Positions 46,410-56,782 of a stretch of DNA of 64,000 nt are shown here, one piece after another. The notes beneath the pieces are model-generated. The model saw only the letters and a program-made list of their open reading frames with translations. It did no database searches and was not told the DNA's origin. This stretch comes from Vulcanisaeta sp. JCM 16161. GTDB lineage: Archaea; Thermoproteota; Thermoprotei; Thermoproteales; Thermocladiaceae. The stretch lies in the NCBI RefSeq assembly GCF_001316285.1, contig NZ_BBDO01000006.1, positions 173,828 to 237,827 on the forward strand. Direction: 5' to 3'. Both the position numbers and the translations under genes were made by a program. Positions within the stretch are counted from its first letter, which is position 1, and each line of letters begins with the position of its first letter.

Positions 46410-47939
46410 ATGGCACTTAAAGTTTCAGATACAATAATGATTTATTACGGCAAATGCAAATCGGGTAAGAAATGTATACCCATTAAGCCTGTTACTGATC
46501 TCGAGAAAAGACAGGAAGTTATCGAATTATTAAATGAAGCTATTAATCGAATCGAAGAGCGAAATATCTGGAGTACTCAATGGATAGATGAAATGTACGC
46601 AAAAATCACGGAAAGAGTGATGGAAATATTTAAACGGTTCAAGGATAATAATGAATATACTAAGGAAATTATTGATGTGACTAACGAGATATCTAGATTT
46701 TTGTTAAATCACTTAGGGGATAAATTTAAAGAGTATTGGCTTAATAACGTAAGTAATGAAATTAAGGAATTGATCGATAATTTAACGAATAATAAACTAA
46801 AGATATTAATAAACGAGACAGAGAAGTCCTTAATGGTACATGTGTATTGGGAGAGGATTGGGCTTAACGTTAATAAGATCTTTCCAAGTGGTAGTATAGT
46901 TGTTCAATTAATAATAAAGGGTTTAAGTGGCTTTTACATTGATGTTCCTGACGTATTCAGGAAATTAATGGGCAAGAAGGAGTATAGAAAATTCATAAAG
47001 AAAGTCATTATTTCGATGAGACTTGGTTGGGCAGCTACCGATGAAAGTAAACGTGAAAATAATAAACCAGCGATAGCTACAACACAGCTGTGGCAAGTAT
47101 TACTATGGCTTTTGCTATATCCAGGTAGGGTTTATGTAATTACGCCTATCATTAATGTAAATAAAAGTAACATAACAATAGTATGGCAGTTAAGAGCTTA
47201 TGATCATAAGTCGCTCAAACTTACCGCCTTAAATGACGCTATTAAGCTTGATAATGTAGCATTTTTAATTTTTATGCTAGCCGTAATTCTTGGCGATGGT
47301 GATGTTACCATCGAATCACTTAACAATAGTGTTAAACCAATGATAAGACTTACCATTGGTTCTATTAAGTTTGAAAATTGGAGATTAATTCTCAATAAAC
47401 TTAAAACCATGGGTATTGAATGGAGTAAGATTGAGAGCGGTGGTAAGATTAATATCGTAATTAGTACTAATTATGCCATTGATTTAGCTAAGCTAATAAT
47501 TAGTGCTTTACCGCCATTAATGAGCGCTCTTCTTAATATTTTAGAGAATTTGGGACTTGAGAAATGGAGCATCCTAAAGCTAATCGCTAATATGGAATTA
47601 AATCGCCGAAAAGGTAATGCGCAAATTGAGATTGCTGGTATAAAATTTACAGTACGTGTTACAAGATCTGCTGTTGAACTGCAAGTTTTAAGAAAGAACG
47701 AAACTGAAGCAGATGAAATTATTAAACAAGTAAAGAACGTGTATGGTAAGGATTTCGATATTAGAAAAAGAAAATACAATAACAAAATAAAAATTATAAT
47801 TCCATGGGTTGAAATATTAAGACATAATGATATTAAGGCTAAGGTCGTGACTAAACTTTATGAAATGTTAAATCGAATTAAAGACGACAAAAGAAGAAAA
47901 TGGGTAAATAAGAACATACGAAAACTCACTATGAATTAA
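46410..47939 (+). CDS. PaRep2b-family protein, copy 2 (AT-rich)
   Basis: Intact 509-residue homolog of the 12698-14212 protein. Same order: Cys-containing start (KCKSGKKCIPIKPV), helical domain (VIELLNEAINRIEERNIWS), TTQLWQVLLWLLLYPGRVYV, VWQLRAYDHKSLKL, FMLAVILGDGDVTIESL with RLTIG, a KFENWRLILNKLKTMGIEW helix, and a C-terminal part. The composition is clearly different from neighbours: many TTA, AAA, AAT and ATA codons, much lower GC. This suggests a separate origin from copy 1. The intact frame in an AT-rich gene full of A-runs is notable given the surrounding frameshifts. Confidence 0.75.
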   Translation: MALKVSDTIMIYYGKCKSGKKCIPIKPVTDLEKRQEVIELLNEAINRIEERNIWSTQWIDEMYAKITERVMEIFKRFKDNNEYTKEIIDVTNEISRFLLNHLGDKFKEYWLNNVSNEIKELIDNLTNNKLKILINETEKSLMVHVYWERIGLNVNKIFPSGSIVVQLIIKGLSGFYIDVPDVFRKLMGKKEYRKFIKKVIISMRLGWAATDESKRENNKPAIATTQLWQVLLWLLLYPGRVYVITPIINVNKSNITIVWQLRAYDHKSLKLTALNDAIKLDNVAFLIFMLAVILGDGDVTIESLNNSVKPMIRLTIGSIKFENWRLILNKLKTMGIEWSKIESGGKINIVISTNYAIDLAKLIISALPPLMSALLNILENLGLEKWSILKLIANMELNRRKGNAQIEIAGIKFTVRVTRSAVELQVLRKNETEADEIIKQVKNVYGKDFDIRKRKYNNKIKIIIPWVEILRHNDIKAKVVTKLYEMLNRIKDDKRRKWVNKNIRKLTMN

Positions 47940-48011
47940 TTAGAACATAGCATATTCACTTAACGGAAAGTATTATGGCACTGTCTTACTCGTATCAAGT
48001 CTTACCTATAA

Positions 48012-48437
48012 CTATCATCAATTGTATTTAATGTAACTGCGTATGTAGCATTACCAGGATCTACGACTGCATTCCCATACCTAGCCGCGTATATTCAATA
48101 CGCCACGGTGAACCTAGGAATGAACGCGCATGAGCACTACTCATCACCTGGCATGGGCTATAAGACTGACGTGCTCGAGTCCCTCAATTCCTACGGCTTC
48201 ATGAACCTAACACTAGAAATCATTAATCCATACGGTGGTGCGGTAGTCACTGGAATATCCGGTAACTACGCTAGGACAAGTAAGGACTTAACGGCAGTTC
48301 ACACCTACTCATACCCAACCGGTATACCCGGCTATCTGGAGAAGTTCAGCGCATTGGCAATATCGCCGAACGCCATGGACTTAATCGGTTATTATCAATA
48401 CGTAATACTAAGACTTATGAGAATAGGCAGTGGATAA
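48012..48437 (+). pseudogene. Fragment of a secreted protein
   Basis: An open frame from after a stop at 48009-48011 to 48437 has no start for its N-terminal part (VFNVTAYVALPGSTTAFPYL, AAYIQYATVNLGMNAHEHYS); the first ATG is at 48108. Tyr/Thr/Gly-rich, then NLTLEIINPYGGAVVTGISG and LAISPNAMDLIGYYQYVILR. The pattern is extracellular, like the other surface proteins here. It has no signal peptide and follows PaRep2b copy 2 directly, so the 5' end was probably lost with that insertion. Family unknown. Confidence 0.4.
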
Positions 48438-48509
48438 TTAGGTCAGGTAATTATACTTCAAAATTAAGATTCAAATTTAATATTTAAAAGGTACGGCTAT
48501 ACGCATTTA

Positions 48510-49218
48510 ATGAGAATGAGTAAGGTATTAGCAATTATGATCATGTTAATTGCGATAGCTGCATTGGTATTAATAGCGCTTATGCTTGATTATGGTATAT
48601 CCACCAAGACATTACGGCTACTCCTTATTGCCTTATTACCAAAAAAATAGAACGAATATACGCACCTCCCGCATGCCCCTATTATAATGGCTACTGGTTT
48701 ATTAATAATTATGACATAGCATGATATTGAGGACTGGGAATAACTCAATAATCGTTGATAAGGAATCGATCATATACATAAGCATGGATTACTCCTCTAA
48801 ATATGTATACACATTCATAGTAAATAAACCTAAGGGAGTACTCATATTCACGCTCTTCCCTGGGATACCCTCGCTAATCATAATGCCCAACGCCAGTGGT
48901 ACAATAAAAATAGTAATCAGTAACTCGACCCTATACCTAACAATAAACTCAAGTAAGACGATAAAACTCGTCCCATATCCACCGTATAATTTGTCAAGTA
49001 ATTACGTAAACATGCGCATTGACTCCTTAGCATGCGTAGCATCACGAAGTGTGTACGGCAATTATATTTACGTTTACGTAATCTTCATGATCCAACCGGC
49101 GGGTTGGAGACCAACCCTAAATATTTACCTAATGTCAAACTGTACGTTTTACGGGCTAAGTAATTGTAATTACCGTAGTGAGACCGTCTACATATACTTC
49201 AGGAAAAGCGATGGTTAG
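48510..49218 (+). CDS. Membrane-anchored extracytoplasmic protein, frameshifted
   Basis: ATG 48510 opens MRMSKVLAIMIMLIAIAALV, a signal anchor, then TKTLRLLLIALLPKK. Adding one A to the run of seven at about 48642 continues with IERIYAPPACPYYNGYWFIN; a second break near 48718 leads into ILRTGNNSIIVDKESIIYIS and the rest to 49218. The product, about 235 residues, is beta-rich with Asn/Ser/Thr repeats (KIVISNSTLYLTINSSKTIK) and three Cys near the end. The TATA-like TTTAATATTTAAAAG at 48476-48490 fits a leaderless start. Function unknown. Confidence 0.55.
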
Positions 49219-49315
49219 GATCATCACGCTGACCCCATCATCACCGGGTCAGTGGCGGCACAACCCAATCACTGAAGGAAAATCAACACAGTGGGTACTT
49301 AATCCTTAAGTCGTT

Positions 49316-49686
49316 ACCCACTCATTAGTTCCCTGACTAGGTTCTCGATCTTATTAATGGCGTAATTAACCTCGTCCGGTTCATAAACGCCCTCGTAAAA
49401 CGCCTCGTCATGAAGTGTCCTCATTAAATCACTGTATAGGGCCTCAAGTCCTCGCGACCAATCTCCCTGAGAATTCTCCTGCGCTCGCTATGGTTCTTGG
49501 GGATTATCCCGGTCTTCCCATATATGAATGCATTAATCGCTATGATTAATGCGAGGAATGCCTTATCCGCCGCATTCCTGTATAGAAGCATATCCTTTAA
49601 CTTAAGGGCTTTGTCAAGCTCCTCCTTGGCGTAGTTAGAATCTCCAGGGCGCTCATGAACATGGCATTTAAGGCATTACTCGTCAT
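49316..49686 (-). CDS. PaREP1/HEPN-like helical protein, frameshifted
   Basis: About 123 residues from ATG 49686. After SNALNAMFMSALEIL, a break near 49645 leads into NYAKEELDKALKLKDMLLYR and NAADKAFLALIIAINAFIYG. A second break near 49455 leads into EALYSDLMRTLHDEAFYEGV and EVNYAINKIENLVRELM. All-helical, with the arrangement of PaREP1-type proteins (HEPN-like, related to toxin or nucleotide-binding helical bundles). No partner nucleotidyltransferase gene is seen. Function not established. Confidence 0.5.
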
Positions 49687-49823
49687 CTCAAGGCAAATTA
49701 CTCGTTGAGACTTAAATAATTATCAGCTCCAGGTGTTCATCACCGATCTGGTGTCCCGACAGCCATCATCACCCATTAATTCAGTGCGTGGTAGCTTTAT
49801 AAGGCGTTAGTGATGATTACTCC

Positions 49824-50532
49824 GTGGTTAAGGTCTTTGTTGGTACGTCAGGGTGGCTTTATGATTGGAACCCAGACTCAACCTTCGATTGGTACGTGAG
49901 GAATTCCGGGCTTAATGCCGTTGAATTGAATGCATCCTTTTACAGGTTCCCGTTTAGGAACCAGGTGGCTTCCTGGGCTAGGAAGGGCTCTGGCCTCAGG
50001 TGGGCTGTTAAGGTTCATAGTACATAACCCATGTTAAGAGACTTAGGGAGGATGCATTAGATACCTGGCGTAGGTTTAGAGACCTATTCCAACCGCTTGA
50101 CCCATACATCGACTTCTACCTCTTCCAAATGCCTCCATCCTTCACTTACAATGATGAGAATATGGAGAGAATAAGGACATTCACCAGGGAGACGGGACTT
50201 GGCCTAGGCTCGCCATTGAGTTTCGTCACGAGAGCTGGTTCAATAGTGAGGATGCCATTAATGAACTGAGGGGCTTGGGCATCACCGTGGTGTCCATTGA
50301 CGAGCCCGGGATTACGTGGGTCAGGAGCACAAGCGGCATCATTTATTTGAGACTTCACGGTAGGACTGATTGGTATATGTATGACTATGGTGAGGATGAG
50401 CTTAGGGACCTGGCGATTAAGGCTGTTTCCCTTAATCCTGGTGCGATTTATGTATTCTTTAACAATGATCACTGGATGCTTGAAAATGCCAGGAAGATGC
50501 TGGAGATACTGAGGGAGTTAACGAAACGGTGA
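49824..50532 (+). CDS. DUF72 (YecE-like) protein, frameshifted
   Basis: TIM-barrel protein of the DUF72 family, about 236 residues. GTG 49824 gives VKVFVGTSGWLYDWNPDSTF, then GLNAVELNASFYRFPFRNQV and GLRWAVKVHST, the family opening (G-T-S-G-W, E-N-x-x-F-Y). Further frames give PYIDFYLFQMPPSF, IEFRHESWFNSEDAINELRG and finally SIDEPGITWVRSTSGIIYLR, LHGRTDWYMYDYGEDELRDL with VFFNNDH. Breaks near 50025, 50200 and others. Function of the family is unknown; a sugar- or nucleic-acid-related hydrolase is suspected. Confidence 0.75.
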
Positions 50533-50534
50533 GG

Positions 50535-51737
50535 TTACTTCCTAGTTATTGTTAGCATTATTAAGCCCGTGACTGCTAACGCCACGCCGAATGCCATCAC
50601 TATTACCATGCCGAGGCCCATGGGCTTATCATACCAACAATCATCGGCGCCCAACCACCAATCAGTAAGCCCAATTATAGGAAACGCCCAACCCACTCGC
50701 CCTGTACTGAACATCAAACTTATCAATTAATACGTATGGTACAAGCCCCATGGCAAAGTTCTCAATAAATGCTAGCATCACCAGGTTTGTGAAGCTTGGG
50801 TATAGTATTAAGGCGATTGGTGCATAAACCAGTGATGCAATTAATGTGCCTATTATGAACCACCTATAGTTAATCGCCAGGGCTAATGGACCAGCGAGGA
50901 GAACTGCTATAACAGCGGCTATCGTCGAGACAAGCATGACGTTGGGTATCATATTCGCCATACCAATGACCTTTAGGAAGTCTGAGTATATTAGGTATGT
51001 GGAGTAGTAAATTGTTAGTAATCCACCCGTGAATAATATGCCATACCCAAGCAGGGCACCTTTATACCTAAATAACAGTGTTAATGGGTTTGCCCTGGGT
51101 CTTGACCACAATGGCGATTCTACAAGCTACTCCTAACAATGAAGGCTAGTACTGCCACTATGGCTCCAGTGCCCATGTAAATCCTCCACCCATAGGCATT
51201 GAATGAGGTTGGACCCATGTATGTTAGGAATAATACGTTAACAATAGTGGCTATGACAACACCTATTGGGTAACCACTCTGCACAAATGCCGAGGTTACC
51301 TCTTTCCTCCACCTACTCCACTCCATAATCATTGCAGTTCCTGGACCCCACTCACCGCCCAGGAATATTCCCTGGAGAAACCTGAAAGTTAGTAGTGCTA
51401 ATGGCGCTAATGCACCAATTGTGGCGTAGGTTGGCAGTAGGGCTATAATGAGAGCTGATAGGCTATAACCAAGCACTGTTGTTAGTAAACCAATCCTCCT
51501 ACCAAACCTATCACCTACGTAACCCATCGCCACAGAACCCAGGGGCCTACCAACAAGTGTAGCCACAAGCGTTGATAAACCACCAAGTAATGAGAATGGA
51601 CCTGGGAAGAATAACTTACCAAGTAATGGCATTATTGGCGTAACGAGAAGCGCATCATAACCATCCATTATCCAACCCAAGTATGCGCTAAACATTGCCC
51701 TAGTCCTCATTTTCTCTAGAATGTTTGTGGAATCCAC
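50535..51737 (-). CDS. MFS metabolite transporter, frameshifted
   Basis: 12-helix major facilitator of about 401 residues in the metabolite:H+ symporter style. ATG 51737: FSAYLGWIMDGYDALLVTPI, then GYVGDRFGRRIGLLTTVLGY (motif A) and FRFLQGIFLGGEWGPGTAMI (GGEWG). Frameshifts near 51120 and 50700 join the C-terminal half: RYKGALLGYGILFTGGLLTI and a last helix region VMAFGVALAVTGLIMLTI. Likely a sugar acid or carboxylate importer; substrate unknown. Its stop is 3 bases from the end of the convergent DUF72 gene. Confidence 0.75.
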
Positions 51738-51781
51738 GAAATACTCGTATTATTACCAACCCTATTAAGTTATACCCTGGA

Positions 51782-52718
51782 TTAAATCGATAGTGGTGGG
51801 TATATTCGGGCAATTATCATTGAGGTGATGAAGATAATTAGGAGAATCAACCTGACACTGAAGGGGCCAGCCCATAAGTTCCTAAGCTCCCTCCACCTAC
51901 TCCTGACTACACGCTCATCACCACTGAGCAGTGGGCCCGCCAGCTTCAGTGTGCGTGGAATAAGTAATAGCGATACTAATGAGGTGTATGGCAGGTAGTG
52001 CAGGAGGGTTGAGACTACTATTGCCAGGTACATGAGGCTATTGATGCGTAGACCACGTATCTCGTATTCCTAATGCCCACCAGTAATACCAGGGTTACCT
52101 TACCCACCGCCCTGCACGCATCGATCTCCAAGGCACCTGAACCAATGAGTATTAGTAGCGTGAATAATCCGTTTGGTATGCCGACGATCAATGGTGCTGG
52201 GTTTGTGTAAATGCCTGTTTGGACGATGTATGAACCCCAGGTAATGAGGGGCCCCATGGCGAGAGCCGCAAGTAACTCGCCGTAGCCCCTATAGTGGAAT
52301 TTCAATGGTGGTATGCTGTAGCCAACGCCAATTATTAAGCCTGCCATGGCTAGTATTAGCACTGGCCAGCCCACCAGGGCGAATAGGTAAATCCCTGCCA
52401 TGAAGGCTATTGCCAGGAATGCGTAACCCACGGTAATCACATCCCTAGGCTTAACTTAAGGTCTATTATTGGGTGCGGCCTATGGGAGAAGCCGCTGGCC
52501 CTATATAGTATGTCTACGCCGCTCAGGTAATCGTAGTAGTCATGCACTAGGTTAACCCCTGCCTGAGCCAGTAATAGGGCTGCCAGTGTTATTACGTAGG
52601 TTATTAGATTGAACTTATTATTTAAGTACCAGGCTAATGCAGTGCCTAGGGTCACGGATGAGAAGGCGCTCGTTAATGTTGTTGGACTGAATGAAATCAA
52701 CCAGTTTTTAATGCTCAT
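51782..52718 (-). CDS. UbiA-family prenyltransferase, frameshifted
   Basis: Membrane prenyltransferase of about 312 residues, joined from three frames (breaks near 52440 and 52030). The first Asp-rich motif is NLVHDYYDYLSGVD and the second is in ALEIDACRAVGKVTL (DxxxGK-TL form). These bind the Mg-prenyl-diphosphate. The sequence YRASGFSHRPHPIIDLKL after motif 1 and the general order favour the MenA-like (1,4-dihydroxy-2-naphthoate or related ring) subgroup, that is menaquinone biosynthesis, over DGGGP synthase; this is an inference. Divergent from a UbiD-type decarboxylase gene, which would fit quinone or aromatic-ring metabolism. Confidence 0.75.
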
Positions 52719-52797
52719 TATGTCATGATTACCACGAGTGCGTTTTAAGGATTTCCATGGAGGAAACCGTTATTTGCCTAATGCACATTGTTCTTTA

Positions 52798-54225
52798 GTG
52801 GCCATTAAGGATCTCAGAACCTTCATTAGGGCCTTGGAGGAGAGGAGGGACCTTATCAGGATAAGTGAACCACTTAGTGTTGATCTTGAGGTTGCCGCAT
52901 TACTGAGGGAGTTAATGTATAGGGGTGGGCCTGCCGTAATAATTGAAAGAACCAGGGAAAACACACTGCCAATTGTCGGCAACCTCTTCGGTAAGTGGGA
53001 TAGGGTTATGCTTGCCATGGAGGGTAGCGACCCGGAGACCATGGCTTCCAAATTAACGGACCTAGTAAATCTGAGGATTCCCCAGGGACTGTTCGACGCA
53101 TTGAAATCCCTAAATGAGTTGAGGAGGTTTTCCCAGTACTTCCCAAGGAGTGTTGGTAATGGACCGGTTAGGGAATTGAGGTGGGACTCCATTGATTTGA
53201 CGAGGATACCAGCCATTAGGCAGTGGGTTCACGAGCCTGGCAGATTCATAACCTTTGGGATAACGTTTGTTAAGTACGGTGATTACAGGAACTTCGGCTA
53301 CTATAGGTTGCAGGTGATTGGTAGGGATAGGTTTGTGATGCATTGGCAGCCCTGGCGCAGGAGTGCCATGTATGGAGAACTCAGCGAGAGGGCTGAGGTG
53401 GCTGTCGTTTTTGGCACTGACCCAGTGACAATGCTTATGGCGGGCGTTTCAATACCACACCCACTGGATAAGCTCCTAATCACCGGGGTGCTTAGGGGTG
53501 AGGGTGTTGAGTTGGTGAGGGGCTCGACTGTGGATGTTGAGTATCCGGCGAATGCTGAGTTGGTCATTGAGGGTGAGTTGACCGGTGAATACGTTAGGGA
53601 GGGGCCGTTTGGTGATCACGTGGGTGTTTACTCAATAGCCAAGGAATACCCGGTGGTTAGGGTTAAGGCCATTTACTCAAGGAGGGACCCACTGATACCA
53701 GTGACTGTGACTGGGAAGCCCGTGCTCGAGGATGGGAACATAATTAGGTTTGGAACGAAGGTTGTGAAGCCCCTCCTAAAGCTAATACTTCCCGAGTTAG
53801 TGGATATTGAAATACCGCCTGAGGGCCTAGGCTACGTAATAATTGCATCAATTAGAAAGAGGTACCCTGGGCATGCCAGGAGAATCATGACAGCATTGTG
53901 GGGCTTAGTACCCGTCCTGGGTAAGGTGGTGATCGTGGTGGATCACGACGTGGACGTGAGGAATTGGGGCCAGGTAATGTATGCAATCGCTGCCCATGTT
54001 AATCCGTCGAGGGACATTCTCGTGATTGATAATTACCCAGTGGAGGAGCTTGATCCATCAACGCCAATCCCAAACCTGGGCAGTAAGGTCGGCATTGATG
54101 CGACCAGGAAGCTTCCTGAGGAGTACGGCGGTAGGGAGTACCCGATGGATGTTACGACATCCAACGACGTCATTGACAGGGTTAGGAGGATCGTGGATTC
54201 CATCATGGACAGGTCAAGGAATTGA
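52798..54225 (+). CDS. ubiD: UbiD-family decarboxylase
   Basis: Intact protein of about 475 residues from the GTG at 52798 (AIKDLRTFIRALEERRDLIR), which matches the usual UbiD start; an earlier in-frame GTG at 52738 would add 20 residues without homology. It carries the family blocks GNLFGKWDRVMLAMEGSDPE, QYFPRSVGNGPVREL, FGITFVKYGDYRNFGYYRLQ, MHWQPWRRSAMYGE, EYPANAELVIEGELTGEYVR and EGPFGDHVGVYS (E-x-P-F-G-D-H). It uses prenylated FMN to (de)carboxylate aromatic or unsaturated acids. A UbiX partner is not in the window. Confidence 0.88.
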   Translation: MAIKDLRTFIRALEERRDLIRISEPLSVDLEVAALLRELMYRGGPAVIIERTRENTLPIVGNLFGKWDRVMLAMEGSDPETMASKLTDLVNLRIPQGLFDALKSLNELRRFSQYFPRSVGNGPVRELRWDSIDLTRIPAIRQWVHEPGRFITFGITFVKYGDYRNFGYYRLQVIGRDRFVMHWQPWRRSAMYGELSERAEVAVVFGTDPVTMLMAGVSIPHPLDKLLITGVLRGEGVELVRGSTVDVEYPANAELVIEGELTGEYVREGPFGDHVGVYSIAKEYPVVRVKAIYSRRDPLIPVTVTGKPVLEDGNIIRFGTKVVKPLLKLILPELVDIEIPPEGLGYVIIASIRKRYPGHARRIMTALWGLVPVLGKVVIVVDHDVDVRNWGQVMYAIAAHVNPSRDILVIDNYPVEELDPSTPIPNLGSKVGIDATRKLPEEYGGREYPMDVTTSNDVIDRVRRIVDSIMDRSRN

Positions 54226-54262
54226 CGATATGCATATTAGGGCCTAAGCCACTAACTGGGCA

Positions 54263-55092
54263 ATGAGGGTATGCATAATTGGTTTGGGTAGGATGGGTAG
54301 GGGCATGGCCGTAAACCTCGTTAATAGGGGCCACGTGGTCTACGGGTATGACGTTAATAAATCCATATACGCGGCATTAAATAATGTTGGTGTAAAGACG
54401 GTAGAGAGTGTGGGACAGTGCGGTGATACTGATTATGTAGTGCTTGCATTACCCACGGGCAGGGAGTCAGCCCAGGTACTAAGTGAGTTGAGTACTAACG
54501 CCGTAGTGATAGACACAACCACGATGAGCATTACGGAGCTTGAGCAGGTACTCTCCATAGTCCGCAATAAGGGGTTTAGGTACGTAACTGCCAGGCTTGA
54601 GGGTGGGCCGAAGCAGGCCGAGAGTGGATCCCTCGTATTGTTCGTAGGCGGTGACGAGCAGTTATATAGCAATCCGAGGAATTCCTGCGCCAGTTAGGCA
54701 CGCCAATCTACATAGGCACCCACGAGCAGGCAACACTACTCAAGTTAATCAGTACGTCAATAATCATAGCCAACACCATGATACTGGCCGAACTATCGCC
54801 ATTAATGAAGGAGCTCGGTCTAGACACGAATACCCTGGTTAAGGCGCTCAGCATGAGCGGGGCCGACTCAGCGCAGCTAAGGACTAGGTTACCCTGGATA
54901 CTGAGCGGTAACTACCCAGAGTCCTTCTCAATAGACCTGGCTAAGTACGTGATTGATGAAACAATTAAGCACTCAATGAGTGGGGGTAAGTCATTACCGG
55001 TAATGTCTATAATCGGGAAATTACTCGAGATCGCAAGAAACGAAGGCAAGGGAAAGAGGGACTTCTCAGAGGTCGCCGAGATATTGAAATAG
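54263..55092 (+). CDS. 3-hydroxyisobutyrate dehydrogenase-like protein, frameshifted
   Basis: NAD(P)-dependent beta-hydroxyacid dehydrogenase of about 276 residues. The N-terminal Rossmann part: RVCIIGLGRMGRGMAVNLVN, then DYVVLALPTGRESAQVLSEL and VVIDTTTMSITELEQVLSIV. One frameshift near 54680 leads into FLRQLGTPIYIGTHEQATLL, with the catalytic-Lys segment TLLKLISTSIIIANTMILAE, and the helical C-domain ELGLDTNTLVKALSMSGADS. The reaction could be 3-hydroxyisobutyrate, tartronate semialdehyde or a related acid. It follows ubiD by 37 bases on the same strand and may be in one operon. Confidence 0.75.
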
Positions 55093-55137
55093 TGCAATGA
55101 AGATGATATGCTGAATTAACAATCGATAATGCAAGTA

Positions 55138-56708
55138 TTATCCACACTGAGTTTCTATGTAAAACCCATCACTCGTAAAATTTCCAGGGCCTAAACCATT
55201 ACCATAATAAATGTAAATAGGTAATCGCCCAGGCCTACCAAAGAAACTAGTCACATTAACCCAAATAAGCCAATCAAGATAATAGGAGACATACACATGC
55301 CTTGTAAATAAATCAAGAAAGCCACAACGACCAGCGCCTAGCTTAGCCAAGACACCGACGGGCACCGTATAGGCAGTTGGTCTTGGGACATATGCAGTAC
55401 CTACGGGCGTAAAGCCACCACCCTCTACTGCCAACGTGGCTTCCGTAACATTAGCTAGGTATGGTTTGTAATACCACGTTGTATTAATTACGCCAAACCC
55501 GCCAGGCGTCGCCGCACTTCCCATTGAGAAAAGTGATATCATAGCCTTCGAACAAACATACGTCTGGGACACCACAGGTACATTAAGGCCTAAGCCATAA
55601 AAATATTCATGCTAACCACGTATGTCGTGCTTCTCATGCATATTAATGGACCTGGACTAAAATCGGCACCGTTTGTCCAATATCCAGGTTCAAAACCATT
55701 ACCACTACCTGCTATAAATAACGTATCACCTGGTAAACTAATATTTCGTCCATTCTCCCATTCATAGGTAATGTACGATGCATAGGCATCCTGGAAGGAC
55801 CCCAGGTAATTAATCGTAACTGCAGTGCTTGATAGGTACTTAATGTAGTCGTAAAACTGGGCATAACCGACTACGTGCCCATTATAGTCCTGATCGACAA
55901 TAGGCATCCATGACATACAAAAATCAACGCTAGCAGTACCAAATAGAGCGCTATAATCCTGTTCTCCATAAATGATCGCATAGGCCATGTACTGAATTGC
56001 TGATTGATTGGCCATTAAAGATTCATACTCCTGAACCAACTCAGTACATAAATCATCAGTGAGACTTACCATCTGTCCCTTCATTATTACTGGTAACCAT
56101 ACTTTATTCACGATCTCTAGGGTTGATGTTAGTGAGTGTGGTCCTATGACCAGGACTCTGCTGTTGCCGAATGCTATTACGTAGTTCAAGCCTCCTAGGT
56201 ACTTGGGTATTGGTATTGCGGTGATGCTCGTGTTGTATGCCTTTGACCATGCGAGGGCTAGTGCATACTCAATGATTGGCACGGTGTTGTAGTTGCCGTG
56301 GATGATTATGAAGTCACCACGCCTAATGAGCCCCACAATCAAGTTAAAAGCCCTCGAATCAACATTGACAGAAACAACACCACTTTTATTGACCATGAGA
56401 TTTGAGCCCACAACAGACCAATCAATAACCACAAGACTGTTGTTTGGTAGACTAGGCAATTCACCAATCGATACCGACCTAATCAGTGATTGATTCACAC
56501 CAACACTGATCAATTTCTGAATAAGCGATTGAGGACCAACGACGTATACGGGAACATTAACAATTACTAATGCTGATTCATTAATGGGAGAACTAACACT
56601 ATTCCTTAATTTAAATGGTCTATGAAGGATTGAATTAAGGCTTAGTACCATAACTACGGCAATAATGACCACAGGTATAACCACAAGCAAAAGCCTACCC
56701 AAACCCAT
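55138..56708 (-). CDS. Large membrane-anchored surface protein, frameshifted
   Basis: About 523 residues. ATG 56708: signal anchor GLGRLLLVVIPVVIIAVVMV, then a long extracytoplasmic region with an alpha/beta pattern (LVIVNVPVYVVGPQSLIQKL, SLVVIDWSVVGSNLMVNKSG, RRGDFIIIHGNYNTVPIIEY). One frameshift near 55583 leads into SQTYVCSKAMISLFSMGSAA, a beta-rich C-terminal domain with three Cys (YVCSK, RCGFLD and the terminal TQCG) and no second membrane helix. Several N-x-S/T sites. No named family. Its reading frames are long, so the gene is real. Confidence 0.6.
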
Positions 56709-56782
56709 TACCCACCCTTAACACGCGGAGATTTTTATCCACTTCTCATAAGAATGGATAATGGAATTGATAATTATTTACC

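Noticed and set aside
49230..49310. Possible hairpin or attachment site with CACCGGGTCAGTGGCGG
   Set aside because: Short GC-rich spacer with weak self-complementarity; no second copy seen in the window.
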